The notes under the pieces are model-generated. The model was not told the origin of the DNA, searched no databases, and was given only the letters and a program-made list of their open reading frames with translations. Made by a program: the position numbers and the translations under genes. A stretch of 64,000 bases of DNA. Origin: Streptomyces tendae (GTDB lineage: Bacteria > Actinomycetota > Actinomycetes > Streptomycetales > Streptomycetaceae). The stretch covers positions 3,844,001-3,908,000 of the forward strand of contig NZ_CP043959.1 in the NCBI RefSeq assembly GCF_008632955.1, written 5' to 3'. Every line of letters begins with the position of its first letter. Position 1 is the stretch's first letter. Below are positions 34,279 through 42,749 of the stretch, piece after piece.

Positions 34279-36372
34279 TCAGCTCCTGCGGTTGCCGCCG
34301 GTCAGGGCCTTGCCGGCCGGGATCCTGATCTCGTGGCCGCCGTCGAGGGCGGCCGTACCGCCGGCCGGCAGGTCGACCCGCCAGATCCGGGTACCCGGAG
34401 CGTGCCGCTCCGGGTCGGCGGTGTCCTCGGGCGCCGTCCAGTCGGCCCGTTCCTCGATCCGTACGTCCGCCTCCGAGGTGACCGGCACGCGCTCGCGCAC
34501 CTCCACGCGGACGGGCACTGGGAGCCGGTTGGCCAGTTCCACATGGACGCGGTGGTCCAGCACGGTGACGTTGTTGCGCAGGCCCGCGGTCGACTCGGTG
34601 AGGTGCGTCCGGCGGGTGACACCGATGGCTTCGGCCGGCCCCAGCCCCAGCCGGCGCACACCGCCCGGCGCGAGGGTCGGCAGCGCGGCGGTCAGCTGGT
34701 ACTCCCCGTCGACGCTCACCTCGACCGGGCCGGCCAGCAGCGCCTGGTCCGTCGCGTTGGACAGCACCAGCGTCGCGTACACGGTCTGCTCCACCGCCGG
34801 CACACAGACGTACTCGGTGCGCAGGCCGACCGGGATCTCGCCGACGGTGACGGTGTGCCAGGTGCCGTCCGAGGGGATGTCGGCGGGTGCCGCCGCGTCG
34901 TAGCGGTGATCGAACGAACCCGCCGACTCACGGGGCCGCACGGCGTGGCCGGGCAGCGGCAGCGCGGCCGGCTTCTCGGCGCGGCGGCGGTACTCGGCGG
35001 TCACCGGGTCGAAGCCCGAGCCGGGGAAGAGCCGGCCCCGGCGGTCCACCGGTTCGTCCGGACCGCTCAACACGAGGGCCACGTAGTCGAGTTCGGCGTC
35101 GTCCGGCTGGGGCGGGCCCGGTACGGGCGGGGGCGGGGGAGCGGCCGGGGCCGCACCGGCGGCCGGCGGCGCGGGCGCCTTGGGGGCCGCTGCCGCGCGG
35201 GCGACGGAGGGCCCCGCACCGGGACGCGCCCGCCCACGCGGCCGGTTCGGGGCGGCGGACCGGGCGTGGTCCGCGAAGCCCTGGGGAGCGGCGCCGTACG
35301 CGGCGCCGGGGGCGGGCAGCGCGGAGGGCGCCGGAGGCGGCGGGAGCGGCGCGTCGTACGCGGGACCTCCCGCCACAGGACCCCCCGCCACGGCACCTGC
35401 GACCATCATGGCGCCCGCCGTAGGTTCGGTCCGGGGTGCGGGACCGGCCGTGTCGTACCCGGAGAACAAGTCGGTGAGCCCCGCCGGTGGTTCACGCCAG
35501 CGGGACGGTGCGGGGGCGGGCTGGCTGCGTCCGATGCGGACCGACCGCAGCCGGGGCAGGTCGGTACGGCGGCGCAGGTCGGCCGTGGCGAAGGCGATGC
35601 GCACGCCGGTCCAGTCCTCGCCGCTGCGCTGGGCGACCGAGGCGCGCAGCACCAGCCGCCCGCTGTCCTCGCCCTGACGGTGGGCCAGACGGTAGGCCGG
35701 CACCCACACGGCGCCGGGCACGCCGTACTCGATCTCCACCTCCACCTCGGACCCGCCCTGCGCCTCGCCCGCGCCGGCCAGCGTCAGTACGGCGCAGTAC
35801 GAGGAGGCGACCCCTGACCGCGGTGTGTCGGTGCCGGCCCGCTCCAGCCGGTCGTGGGCGACGTCGAGCTCGTGGTCGGCGCGCCGCAGTTCCTCCTCCA
35901 GCTCGCGGAGCGTCGCGTGCAGACCGGCCAGGCGCTCGTCGACGAAGTCGGCGAGCTCCAGCCAGGCGTCCACCGGGGTGCGGCGGTGCGGGTCGTCCCG
36001 CTTGCGGCCGGGCGGGACCGGGCGCAGCCCGGCGACCTCCTCGATCCGCTTCAACTGCCGCTCGCGACGGGCCTCCACGGCCTTGTACGCGTCCACCAGC
36101 CGGTCGACCTCACGCCGGGCCTCGTCGGCCGCGTCCGCGTCGACGACCTCCGCCTCGGCCTCCGCCCGTGCCTCGGTGACCCGGACACCCGGCGCGGAGA
36201 GGACGCGGGCCCGCACCGAGTGGGGATCCAGCGAGCGCGGCAGTCCCCTCACCCGTACCCGGCCGTCCGCCGGGACGGTGCCCCGGGCCACGCGGCGGCA
36301 GAGCGCGCCCTGCGCGTAGACCACCACAGATTCCAGTGCCGACGCCCATGTCGGTGCCGTGCCAGCCGTCAT
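34279..36372 (-). CDS. DUF4139 / mucoidy-inhibitor-like protein B, Pro/Ala-rich
   Basis: 697 residues. Same layout as its neighbour: N-terminal DUF4140-like strand domain (ALESVVVYAQGALCRRVARG), coiled coil about 75-170 (RREVDRLVDAYKAVEARRER, TLRELEEELRRADHELDVAH), then DUF4139 (YGVPGAVWVPAYRLAHRQG, QRSGEDWTGVRIAFATADLR). An insertion of about 130 residues (about 280-420), almost pure Pro/Ala/Gly, interrupts the domain and is absent from the paralogue. The C-terminus ends TRIWRVDLPAGGTAALDGGH. Together the pair may form a filament-like or envelope-associated complex; this is inference. Confidence 0.82.
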   Translation of the reverse strand: MTAGTAPTWASALESVVVYAQGALCRRVARGTVPADGRVRVRGLPRSLDPHSVRARVLSAPGVRVTEARAEAEAEVVDADAADEARREVDRLVDAYKAVEARRERQLKRIEEVAGLRPVPPGRKRDDPHRRTPVDAWLELADFVDERLAGLHATLRELEEELRRADHELDVAHDRLERAGTDTPRSGVASSYCAVLTLAGAGEAQGGSEVEVEIEYGVPGAVWVPAYRLAHRQGEDSGRLVLRASVAQRSGEDWTGVRIAFATADLRRRTDLPRLRSVRIGRSQPAPAPSRWREPPAGLTDLFSGYDTAGPAPRTEPTAGAMMVAGAVAGGPVAGGPAYDAPLPPPPAPSALPAPGAAYGAAPQGFADHARSAAPNRPRGRARPGAGPSVARAAAAPKAPAPPAAGAAPAAPPPPPVPGPPQPDDAELDYVALVLSGPDEPVDRRGRLFPGSGFDPVTAEYRRRAEKPAALPLPGHAVRPRESAGSFDHRYDAAAPADIPSDGTWHTVTVGEIPVGLRTEYVCVPAVEQTVYATLVLSNATDQALLAGPVEVSVDGEYQLTAALPTLAPGGVRRLGLGPAEAIGVTRRTHLTESTAGLRNNVTVLDHRVHVELANRLPVPVRVEVRERVPVTSEADVRIEERADWTAPEDTADPERHAPGTRIWRVDLPAGGTAALDGGHEIRIPAGKALTGGNRRS

Positions 36373-36435
36373 GTCTTCCCCCGAGCAGCCGTGTCCGTGC
36401 CGAGGGCAGCCTACGCCGTGACGGTCCGCACCGGA

Positions 36436-37485
36436 TCACCAGACAAGACACCAGTAGGCGCCGTGGTGGCCGATGCCGATCCGGCTCTCCCACGGCACCA
36501 GCGCGGGGTCGGGCCGGCCCACGGCGGACATCGTGCAGGCCGGGTCGCCGACCGTCCCGGCGGCGGCCATGCGCTGCGCGGCGGCCGTCGCGGCGCGGGA
36601 GGTGTACCACGTGGTGGTCACCCGCGGGTGCGCACCGGACGGCTCGGGTGTCGGCGTCGCGGGCGGCTTCGGCACTGCTGTGGCGGCGGGTGTCCTGGAG
36701 GGCTTCGGCGCAGTGGGCGTGGACGTGGGTGCCGTGGTCGGCTCGGCGGTGGGCGTGGCTGGCGTGGTGGTGCGGGTCGGCGCGGTCGTCGGGGTCGGTT
36801 TCGGTTGCGGCGTCCGGGTGGGGGCGGGGGGTGGCAGGTGCGGACCGGGAGAGGCGGCCGGCGGAAGCGCCGGAGCGGGCGGCGTGGGCACGCGCGTCTG
36901 CGACCCGGGTGGCGGCGGGACACGCGGTCCCGGCTGCGTCGCCCCCGGGGGCACCGCCGGTGCGGTGCGGGGAACCTGCGGGGTGCCCGCGTCGGCCCCG
37001 CCGGTCGCGGCGGGCGGTTGCGGCGCCGGAATCCGGCCGGACGGCGCGGCCTCGGACGGGGGCCGCCCCTCCTGAGGTGCCGGTGGCCGGCTGCCCGCCC
37101 CGCCGTCCGGAACGGCCGGCCCGGTCCCCGTGCCCTGGTCCGGGGCGCCCGGGGACGCGGTCCGTCCCTGGCCCGGCGGCACCGGACCCGGCGTCGGACC
37201 GCGGCTCGGTTCGGCCGGCCGGCCCGGACGGGACGCCGTCGGCACGGGCGCCCCGGTGCCCGTGGGAGTCGGTTCCGCCGTGGCCGACGGAGAGGTCTCG
37301 GACGTCGGCGTCGGCAGCGGGCCCAGGGTCGGCAGGGTGAGATCGTGCGAGGCGGACGGCGTGGGACTGGGCGTCCCGTCGTCCTGCGCCACCCACGCCC
37401 ACACGCCGACGCCGCCCAGGAGCAGCACAGCGGCACCGCCGGCGATCCACGGGGCGCGCCGGGGCGGGCGTCGGTGACGGTTCAT
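36436..37485 (-). CDS. Membrane-anchored Pro/Thr-rich protein with small C-terminal Cys domain
   Basis: 349 residues. Arg/Pro-rich cytoplasmic start (MNRHRRPPRRAP), one TM helix (WIAGGAAVLLLGGVGVWAWV, about 13-32), then about 250 residues of Pro/Thr/Ala/Gly low-complexity sequence. The final 55 residues are folded-looking: TTTWYTSRAATAAAQRMAAAG, GDPACTMSAVGRPDP, and GHHGAYWCLVW with two Cys that could form a disulfide. It looks like a wall-spanning stalk carrying a small extracellular domain. I do not recognise a family. Confidence 0.6.
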   Translation of the reverse strand: MNRHRRPPRRAPWIAGGAAVLLLGGVGVWAWVAQDDGTPSPTPSASHDLTLPTLGPLPTPTSETSPSATAEPTPTGTGAPVPTASRPGRPAEPSRGPTPGPVPPGQGRTASPGAPDQGTGTGPAVPDGGAGSRPPAPQEGRPPSEAAPSGRIPAPQPPAATGGADAGTPQVPRTAPAVPPGATQPGPRVPPPPGSQTRVPTPPAPALPPAASPGPHLPPPAPTRTPQPKPTPTTAPTRTTTPATPTAEPTTAPTSTPTAPKPSRTPAATAVPKPPATPTPEPSGAHPRVTTTWYTSRAATAAAQRMAAAGTVGDPACTMSAVGRPDPALVPWESRIGIGHHGAYWCLVW

Positions 37486-37743
37486 GGACCCACTGTGCTA
37501 CGCGCCCCGACAGGCCGCCTGTCGCATCGTCCGCCTGCTGTGCCACCCGTCCGGTCAGTGCGCTCGTCCGGGTGACGGACCCCGTCCCCCGGTCGCCGCC
37601 GACGGTCCCTCCCGGCAGGGTGCGCTGCCCGCTTCCTTACCTCCCAGGTCATCGACCCGGCCCTAGTCCGAGTGCCACGATCACCGCGTACCCGACCGAC
37701 GCACCATGCGCGTCAACCGGACCGACGCACCGTGGAGGACACC

Positions 37744-38094
37744 ATGCCCGCCTACGCCATCGCCCGCCTGCGGCCGGCCGCCCCGCACCCGGACATCGCG
37801 GAGTACATCGAGCGCATCCCCGCCACGTTCGAGCCGTTCGGTGGCCGCTTCCTGGTGCACGCCACCCAGCACGAGGTGAAGGAGGGCACTTGGTCAGAAG
37901 ACCTGGTGGTGATCGGCTTCCCGGGCATCGACCAGGCACGGCAGTGGTGGGACTCGCCCGCCTACCGGGAGATAGCGCCCCTGCGGTCCCGGCACATCGA
38001 GGGCGACATCGTCCTCGTCGAGGGCGTCCCCGACGGCTACGACCCCACCGCCACCGCTGACACCCTGCGGAAGGCACTCGCCGCCACCGACTGA
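37744..38094 (+). CDS. DUF1330 family protein
   Basis: 116 residues from ATG 37744 with GTGGAGG upstream. Dimeric alpha/beta-barrel (ferredoxin-like) fold: AYAIARLRPAAPHPDIAEYI, FGGRFLVHATQHEVKEG, VVIGFPGIDQARQWWDSPAY, a layout diagnostic of DUF1330. Function unknown; relatives are small monooxygenase-fold proteins. A stand-alone gene. Confidence 0.85.
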   Translation: MPAYAIARLRPAAPHPDIAEYIERIPATFEPFGGRFLVHATQHEVKEGTWSEDLVVIGFPGIDQARQWWDSPAYREIAPLRSRHIEGDIVLVEGVPDGYDPTATADTLRKALAATD

Positions 38095-38242
38095 TCCCCG
38101 CCCTCGCCGGTTGCCGGCCGAGCCGTGCACCGGCGGCCGCGCGACCCCGCCGTCTGGGCAGGTCCCGCACGTCCGGTTACCGTGGGAATGACCCCTTTGT
38201 CCGGGGCCCTTCCCCGGAGCGCCTGGGAGTGGGAGAGAAACC

Positions 38243-38692
38243 ATGAGTAATCAGTTCGAGGTCGTCGTGGACATCGACCGGCCCATAGAGGACGTCTTCG
38301 ACTATCTCGCCGACGGCCGGCACGACCCCGAGTTCAGCCCCCGCGTCCTGAGGATGGAGAAGAGCCCCGACGGCGACACCCATGTGGGCACCGTGTTCCA
38401 CAGCACTGTCAAGGACGCCGGAATGCGTTCCCAACGGGACTTCGAAATCAGCGAGTTGACGGCGCCCACCCGGTTGCGCTGGCACGAGGTGTCGCACAAC
38501 TCCATCACCGCCAAGGAGGGCGGGTACGACCTCGAGCCCACGGCGGACGGCGGGACCCGGCTGCGCCTGTTCAACGTGCTCGAAGGGCACGGCGTGGGAA
38601 AGCTGTTGCTCCCGCTGGCGGCCGGCGCGTCCCGCAAGGACGCCCCCGCCTTCGGCCGCCGCATCAAGGAAGCCGTGGAGGCCTCCACCTGA
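38243..38692 (+). CDS. SRPBCC (START-like) family protein
   Basis: 149 residues with GGGAGAG upstream. Starts NQFEVVVDIDRPIEDVFDYLADGR, the typical strand and helix over a hydrophobic pocket, then SPRVLRMEKSPDGDTHVGTV, LRWHEVSHNSITAKEGGYDL and a long C-terminal helix (KLLLPLAAGASRKDAPAFG). Binds a hydrophobic ligand in the family; the ligand is not evident. It may counter membrane or stress effects, as many SRPBCC singletons do. Confidence 0.85.
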   Translation: MSNQFEVVVDIDRPIEDVFDYLADGRHDPEFSPRVLRMEKSPDGDTHVGTVFHSTVKDAGMRSQRDFEISELTAPTRLRWHEVSHNSITAKEGGYDLEPTADGGTRLRLFNVLEGHGVGKLLLPLAAGASRKDAPAFGRRIKEAVEAST

Positions 38693-38706
38693 CCGCCTGG
38701 CCCACC

Positions 38707-38743
38707 GTGACCCGCCGGAGAGTCATGTGTCCGGCGGGATCAC
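38707..38743. terminator. Convergent hairpin after SRPBCC gene
   Basis: CCCGCCGGA (38711-38719) pairs with TCCGGCGGG (38730-38738), extended by GTGA/TCAC. It overlaps the approach to the small membrane gene's stop. Confidence 0.65.
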
Positions 38744-38752
38744 GGACCGGGA

Positions 38753-38917
38753 TCAGGAGCCGTCAGGGACCAGCACCCAGACGGCCGTCATCAGCAGGAA
38801 CGTGAACACGACCAGGGCCGGGAGCCCGAGGATCGCGGTGACCACACCCCAGCGGGTACGGCCCCGCGGCGTCCGCGCTCCGTCCGGCCCTGCCGTGTCG
38901 CCCTGTGTCGCAGCCAC
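38753..38917 (-). CDS. Small single-pass membrane protein, 54 residues
   Basis: GTG 38917 preceded by GAGAGGTGAG, stop 38753; below usual length cut-offs. The first 25 residues are polar (AATQGDTAGPDGARTPRGRT), followed by one TM helix with WGVVTAILGLPALVV and FTFLLMTAVWVLV, ending PDGS. Strong ribosome site, third-position GC bias and a clean stop support it. Similar tiny membrane proteins are common in Streptomyces and their function is unknown. Convergent with the SRPBCC gene. Confidence 0.6.
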   Translation of the reverse strand: MAATQGDTAGPDGARTPRGRTRWGVVTAILGLPALVVFTFLLMTAVWVLVPDGS

Positions 38918-39046
38918 GAACTCACCTCTCGGTCAAGGGAATGAGAGGCAGGCTAGACCATGCGGGGCCCGTCCGGGGCGCGGACGCCGCCTACTCCGAC
39001 CGGCGTAAGGAGCGGTCGGCCGGCATGCCGTCACACCCTTCGGTGA

Positions 39047-39439
<393 letters not shown>

Positions 39440-39470
39440 GCGTCCCTCTCCGGAGCGCCCTCGCCCCGTC

Positions 39471-39590
39471 GCCCGACACCCGACGCCGAACCGGCCGCCA
39501 CACGCCCTTCGCCCGACACCCGACGCCGGACCGGCCGCGGCACGCCCTTCGCCCGACACCCGACGCCGGACCGGCCGCCACACGCCCTCG
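39471..39590. repeat. Tandem 40-bp repeat, three copies
   Basis: Units at 39471-39510, 39511-39550 and 39551-39590 begin GCCCGACACCCGACGCCG and differ by only a few bases. Period 40 is not a multiple of three, so it is not protein-coding in origin. It lies between the rpf-like stop and the DUF4328 gene's stop, in a convergent 3' region. Confidence 0.85.
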
Positions 39591-39695
39591 CCGGGCGCCC
39601 GGCGTCCCGGTGCGGGTGCCGGCCGCCCGGCGAGGGGGCGTTCGCGGCGGAGGTGGCGTTCCGCGGTCGAGGTGGCATTCCGCGGGTGAGGCGGT

Positions 39696-40400
39696 TCAGC
39701 CGACCGGCAGACCCGGCCCCGCCAGCGCCTTGGCGTTCTGAGCGGCCGTCAGCCTGCGGACGAACAGCACGGCCAGCACCGCCGCGACGATGTCGAGGAG
39801 CGACCCGGTGATCAGCCACCCCGTGGCGTCGTGGACCGCCTGAGGGCTCTCGGCGTCGTCGTACCGCCGGGTCGCCAAACGGTCGAACACGTTCGACGCG
39901 ATCCACACCCCCCACCAGGCGTTGAGCAGGCCCTGATGCCGCACCGTGCCCCCGTAGGGGTCGGGCTCGCCGGCCCGCAGCACGTCGAGGGCGATGCCGC
40001 GTGGGATCCACAGGTTGGCGAACGGGATGAACCAGGCGCCGATCGCCCAGCCGGCGGACCGGCGCTGCGTGTCCGGAGCGAACACCTCCGCGTTCTGGCG
40101 CACCCGGTGGAACCAGATGATGAACACCGTGGCCGTCGCCAGCAGCGCCAGCAGGTAGAACACGCCGGTGCCGGCGAGCGCGGAATCGGCCCGGTCGAGG
40201 TCCGTCAGGTCGACGTCCCCGACGCCGGAGGTGATCCGGTCCATCTGCGACCGCATGAAGAACGCGGCCGCCATGTTCAGCACGTCGGCGAGCATCACCA
40301 GGCCGAGCAGCACGGTCACGGCGTGCGAGAGACCCACGGGCGAGCGCAGGACCGGACCGGGCGCTGGCATCGGTGTCATGGGCATGGGTGGATGAGCCAT
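39696..40400 (-). CDS. DUF4328 domain membrane protein
   Basis: 234 residues from ATG 40400 (an upstream ATG at 40466 lacks a ribosome site). Short Pro/Met-rich start (MAHPPMPMTPMPAPG), then four TM helices: SHAVTVLLGLVMLADVLNMA, GTGVFYLLALLATATVFII, AIGAWFIPFANLWIPRGIAL, and WLITGSLLDIVAAVLAVLF. FHRVRQNAEVFAP and WAIGAWFIPFANLWIPR are the DUF4328 signatures. Common in streptomycetes, function unknown. Confidence 0.85.
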   Translation of the reverse strand: MAHPPMPMTPMPAPGPVLRSPVGLSHAVTVLLGLVMLADVLNMAAAFFMRSQMDRITSGVGDVDLTDLDRADSALAGTGVFYLLALLATATVFIIWFHRVRQNAEVFAPDTQRRSAGWAIGAWFIPFANLWIPRGIALDVLRAGEPDPYGGTVRHQGLLNAWWGVWIASNVFDRLATRRYDDAESPQAVHDATGWLITGSLLDIVAAVLAVLFVRRLTAAQNAKALAGPGLPVG

Positions 40401-40602
40401 GGAGGACCCCCCTGAAAGGCGATGGAAGTGTGGCGCACCCTCCCCAGGACGCCACGCGAAGATCACAAACGAGTGATCAGCTTCCGGACCTTATCCCATC
40501 ACCCGTGCAGCGTGTCCATGACTATTGCCGCAGGTCCGTCCCCGGTGCCGTCGACGGCGGACGCTTGAGTCTCCCCCCGGGAGAGGGTCCAGGGTGGCGG
40601 AC

Positions 40603-41376
40603 ATGAACGACACCGATCTCGAAGGACGCGTCGCCGTGGTGGCCGGCGGCAGCAAGGGCACCGGACTGGCGACCGCGCAGCGGCTCCGGCAGGCGGGGGC
40701 GAAGGTCGTCACCATCGCCCGTACGCCACCCCGGGCGGGCGACGCGATCTTCGTCCAGGGCGACCTGGGGACCGCCGAGGGCGTGGCCGCGTCGGCCGCG
40801 GCCGTCACCGAACGCGTCGGCGTCCCGGACGTCCTCGTGCACGTCGTCGGCGGTTCCGGCTCACCGGCCGGAGGCTACGCGGCCCTCGACGACACGTTGT
40901 GGGCCCGGGAGCTGGAACTCAACCTGCTGTCCGCCGTCCGGCTCGACCGCGCCCTGCTCCCCGGCATGGTGGCCCGCGGCACCGGCGCCGTCGTGCACGT
41001 GACCTCCATCCAGCGCCGCATGCCGCTGCACGACTCGACCCTGGCGTACGCGGCGGCCAAGGCCGCCCTCACCACGTACAGCAAGGGACTCGCCAACGAG
41101 GTGGCGCCGGCGGGGGTGCGGGTGAACTCGGTCGCCCCGGGCTTCATCCGCACCGAGGGCGCCGAGGGCATGCTCACCCGTCGGATGAAGGAGGGCGGCA
41201 TCAGCCGCGAGGCCGCCCTCGACGAGCTGATGCGCGTCCTCGGCGGCATCCCGCTCGGGCAGCCCGCCGAACCGGAGGAGGTCGCCGAGGTGATCGCCTT
41301 CCTGGTCTCGGACCGGGCGGCCGCGGTGGCCGGCGCCGAGTACACCGTGGACGGCGGCACCGTACGGGCCGTCTGA
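40603..41376 (+). CDS. SDR family oxidoreductase
   Basis: 257 residues from ATG 40603 (a GTG nine bases upstream is an alternative). Classical short-chain dehydrogenase: cofactor loop VVAGGSKGTGLATAQRL (TGxxxGxG variant, AGGSKGTG), NAG-equivalent VVGGSGSP, catalytic triad Ser in VVHVTSIQRR with Tyr/Lys in STLAYAAAKAALTTY, and substrate-end GFIRTEGAEGM. The C-terminal YTVDGGTVRAV is typical. It reduces or oxidises a small alcohol/ketone with NAD(P). It precedes the NTF2-like and MerR genes, which may form one transcript. Confidence 0.9.
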   Translation: MNDTDLEGRVAVVAGGSKGTGLATAQRLRQAGAKVVTIARTPPRAGDAIFVQGDLGTAEGVAASAAAVTERVGVPDVLVHVVGGSGSPAGGYAALDDTLWARELELNLLSAVRLDRALLPGMVARGTGAVVHVTSIQRRMPLHDSTLAYAAAKAALTTYSKGLANEVAPAGVRVNSVAPGFIRTEGAEGMLTRRMKEGGISREAALDELMRVLGGIPLGQPAEPEEVAEVIAFLVSDRAAAVAGAEYTVDGGTVRAV

Positions 41377-41435
41377 ACCCCGCACACCGCACCGGCCGTG
41401 CGGTTCCGTACGGCCGGCCGACATCGGAGAGAACC

Positions 41436-41807
41436 ATGCAGACCGACCCCACCCACCGCACGGGCGCGCAGGCGCCGAGCCGCCCCACCCGGGAGGCCCG
41501 CGCCTTCGTCGAGGAGTACGTCGCCGCGGCCACGGCCGGCGACCGCGAGCGCCATCTCGCGCTCTTCGACGACAATGTCGTCGTACGCGACGAAGGCCGT
41601 ACCCATCGCGGGCTCGTCGAGGTCGCGCGCTGGCGCGACCAGGTGCCGCCCGTGGAGTACGACGTCCGTGAGGTCACCGGCACGGCCGCCGCCTGCCGCG
41701 CCGTCGCGGAGGTGTCGGGGGACTTCCCCGGCAGCCCCGTGACACTCCGCTTCACCTTCGAGCGCGACGCACGGGGAAGGATCACCCGGCTGGAGATCAC
41801 ACCCTGA
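41436..41807 (+). CDS. NTF2/SnoaL-like small protein
   Basis: 123 residues from ATG 41436 (CGGAGAG upstream). Cone-shaped alpha+beta fold: REARAFVEEYVAAATAGDRE at the N-terminal helix, then HLALFDDNVVVRDEGRTHRG, followed by LRFTFERDARGRITRLEI. This matches SnoaL/NTF2-like proteins, which include small isomerases and binding proteins. No catalytic Asp pair can be assigned. Follows the SDR gene by 59 bp in the same orientation. Confidence 0.72.
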   Translation: MQTDPTHRTGAQAPSRPTREARAFVEEYVAAATAGDRERHLALFDDNVVVRDEGRTHRGLVEVARWRDQVPPVEYDVREVTGTAAACRAVAEVSGDFPGSPVTLRFTFERDARGRITRLEITP

Positions 41808-41821
41808 CGACACACGGTGCA

Positions 41822-41857
41822 CCCTGGAACCGGCCGGCACGGAGGCCGGTCCCAGGG
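41822..41857 (+). terminator. Hairpin after the NTF2-like gene
   Basis: CCCTGG and CCGGCC arms (41822-41835) pair with GGCCGG and CCAGGG (41844-41857), with a small internal mismatch. Could end the SDR/NTF2 transcript before merR. Confidence 0.55.
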
Positions 41858-41909
41858 CAGGCCGGCACACGACGACACCGGCCACCGGGACGGACAGGAG
41901 GAGGACTCC

Positions 41910-42749
41910 ATGACGGAGCGGCTGACGATCGGGGAGTTCTCCCGCATCACCCACCTGAGCATCCGCACACTGCGCCGGTACCACGAGCAGGACCTGCTGG
42001 TCCCCGCCGAGGTCGACCCCGTGACCGGCTACCGCTACTACGCGCCCGCACAGGTACGGCCCGCCCAGACCATCCGGCGGTTCCGCGACCTCGACCTCCC
42101 GCTGGCGGACCTGCGGCGCTTCCTGGCGGCGGAGGAGGACGACGGCCGGCGCGGCGAGGCGGACCGTGACACGGCCCGGCAGGTCGTGGCCGCCCATCTG
42201 CGCCGTCTGGAGGACCGGCTCGGCCGCACCCAGCGAGCCGTCGAGGCCCTCCGGGAACTCCTCGACCCCGGCGCCGAGCGGACGGTGACCCTGGAGGTCC
42301 TCCCGCCCCGGCGCGTGTACGCGGTGTCCCTCGACGTCCCCGAGGGCGCCGGCCTGGACTGGTACGACGCGGCGATGCGCGACCTCGACGCCGCCGCCGG
42401 ACACCGCCCGGTACTCCCACCCGGCGGCCGCTACGCACACGAACTGTTCACCGAGGGCCACGGCCACGCCACCGTCTACCTCCCCGCCGAGGCACCGCTG
42501 CCCACGGACGCACCGGACACCGTGCGCGAACTCCTTCTGCCCGGCCGGACCGCCGCCGTCGCCACCCACCAGGGCCCGCACGACGACCTCGACCTCACCT
42601 ATGCCGCCGTGGGCTCCTACGCCGCCCGCCACGGCCTGCGCTCACAGGACCTCGTCGAGGAGGTGTACCTGGTCGGCCCCCGCGACACCGACCAGCCCGA
42701 ACGCTGGCGCACCCTCGTCGCCTGGCTCACCGCCCCGGACGGCGACTGA
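41910..42749 (+). CDS. MerR family regulator with GyrI-like effector domain
   Basis: 279 residues from ATG 41910 (AGGAGGAGG upstream). N-terminal MerR HTH (LTIGEFSRITHLSIRTLRRY, then GYRYYAPAQVRPAQTIRRFR), a dimerisation coiled coil (about 70-120), and a C-terminal GyrI-like domain from about 130 (RRVYAVSLDVPEGAGLDWYD, GGRYAHELFTEGHGHATVYL, AVATHQGPHDDLDLTYAAVG). This is the BmrR/TipA-related layout that binds hydrophobic cations or drugs. It may act on its own operon or distant genes. Its stop abuts the polymerase-like fragment. Confidence 0.88.
   Translation: MTERLTIGEFSRITHLSIRTLRRYHEQDLLVPAEVDPVTGYRYYAPAQVRPAQTIRRFRDLDLPLADLRRFLAAEEDDGRRGEADRDTARQVVAAHLRRLEDRLGRTQRAVEALRELLDPGAERTVTLEVLPPRRVYAVSLDVPEGAGLDWYDAAMRDLDAAAGHRPVLPPGGRYAHELFTEGHGHATVYLPAEAPLPTDAPDTVRELLLPGRTAAVATHQGPHDDLDLTYAAVGSYAARHGLRSQDLVEEVYLVGPRDTDQPERWRTLVAWLTAPDGD

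Noticed and set aside
30752..34903. 1383-codon + strand open frame
   Set aside because: Antisense to the reductase, oxygenase and DUF4139 genes; contains no recognisable motif.
39440..39470. Coding origin for the 40-bp repeat region
   Set aside because: Period 40 breaks the reading frame each unit and antisense frames are Arg/Gly-rich shadows.
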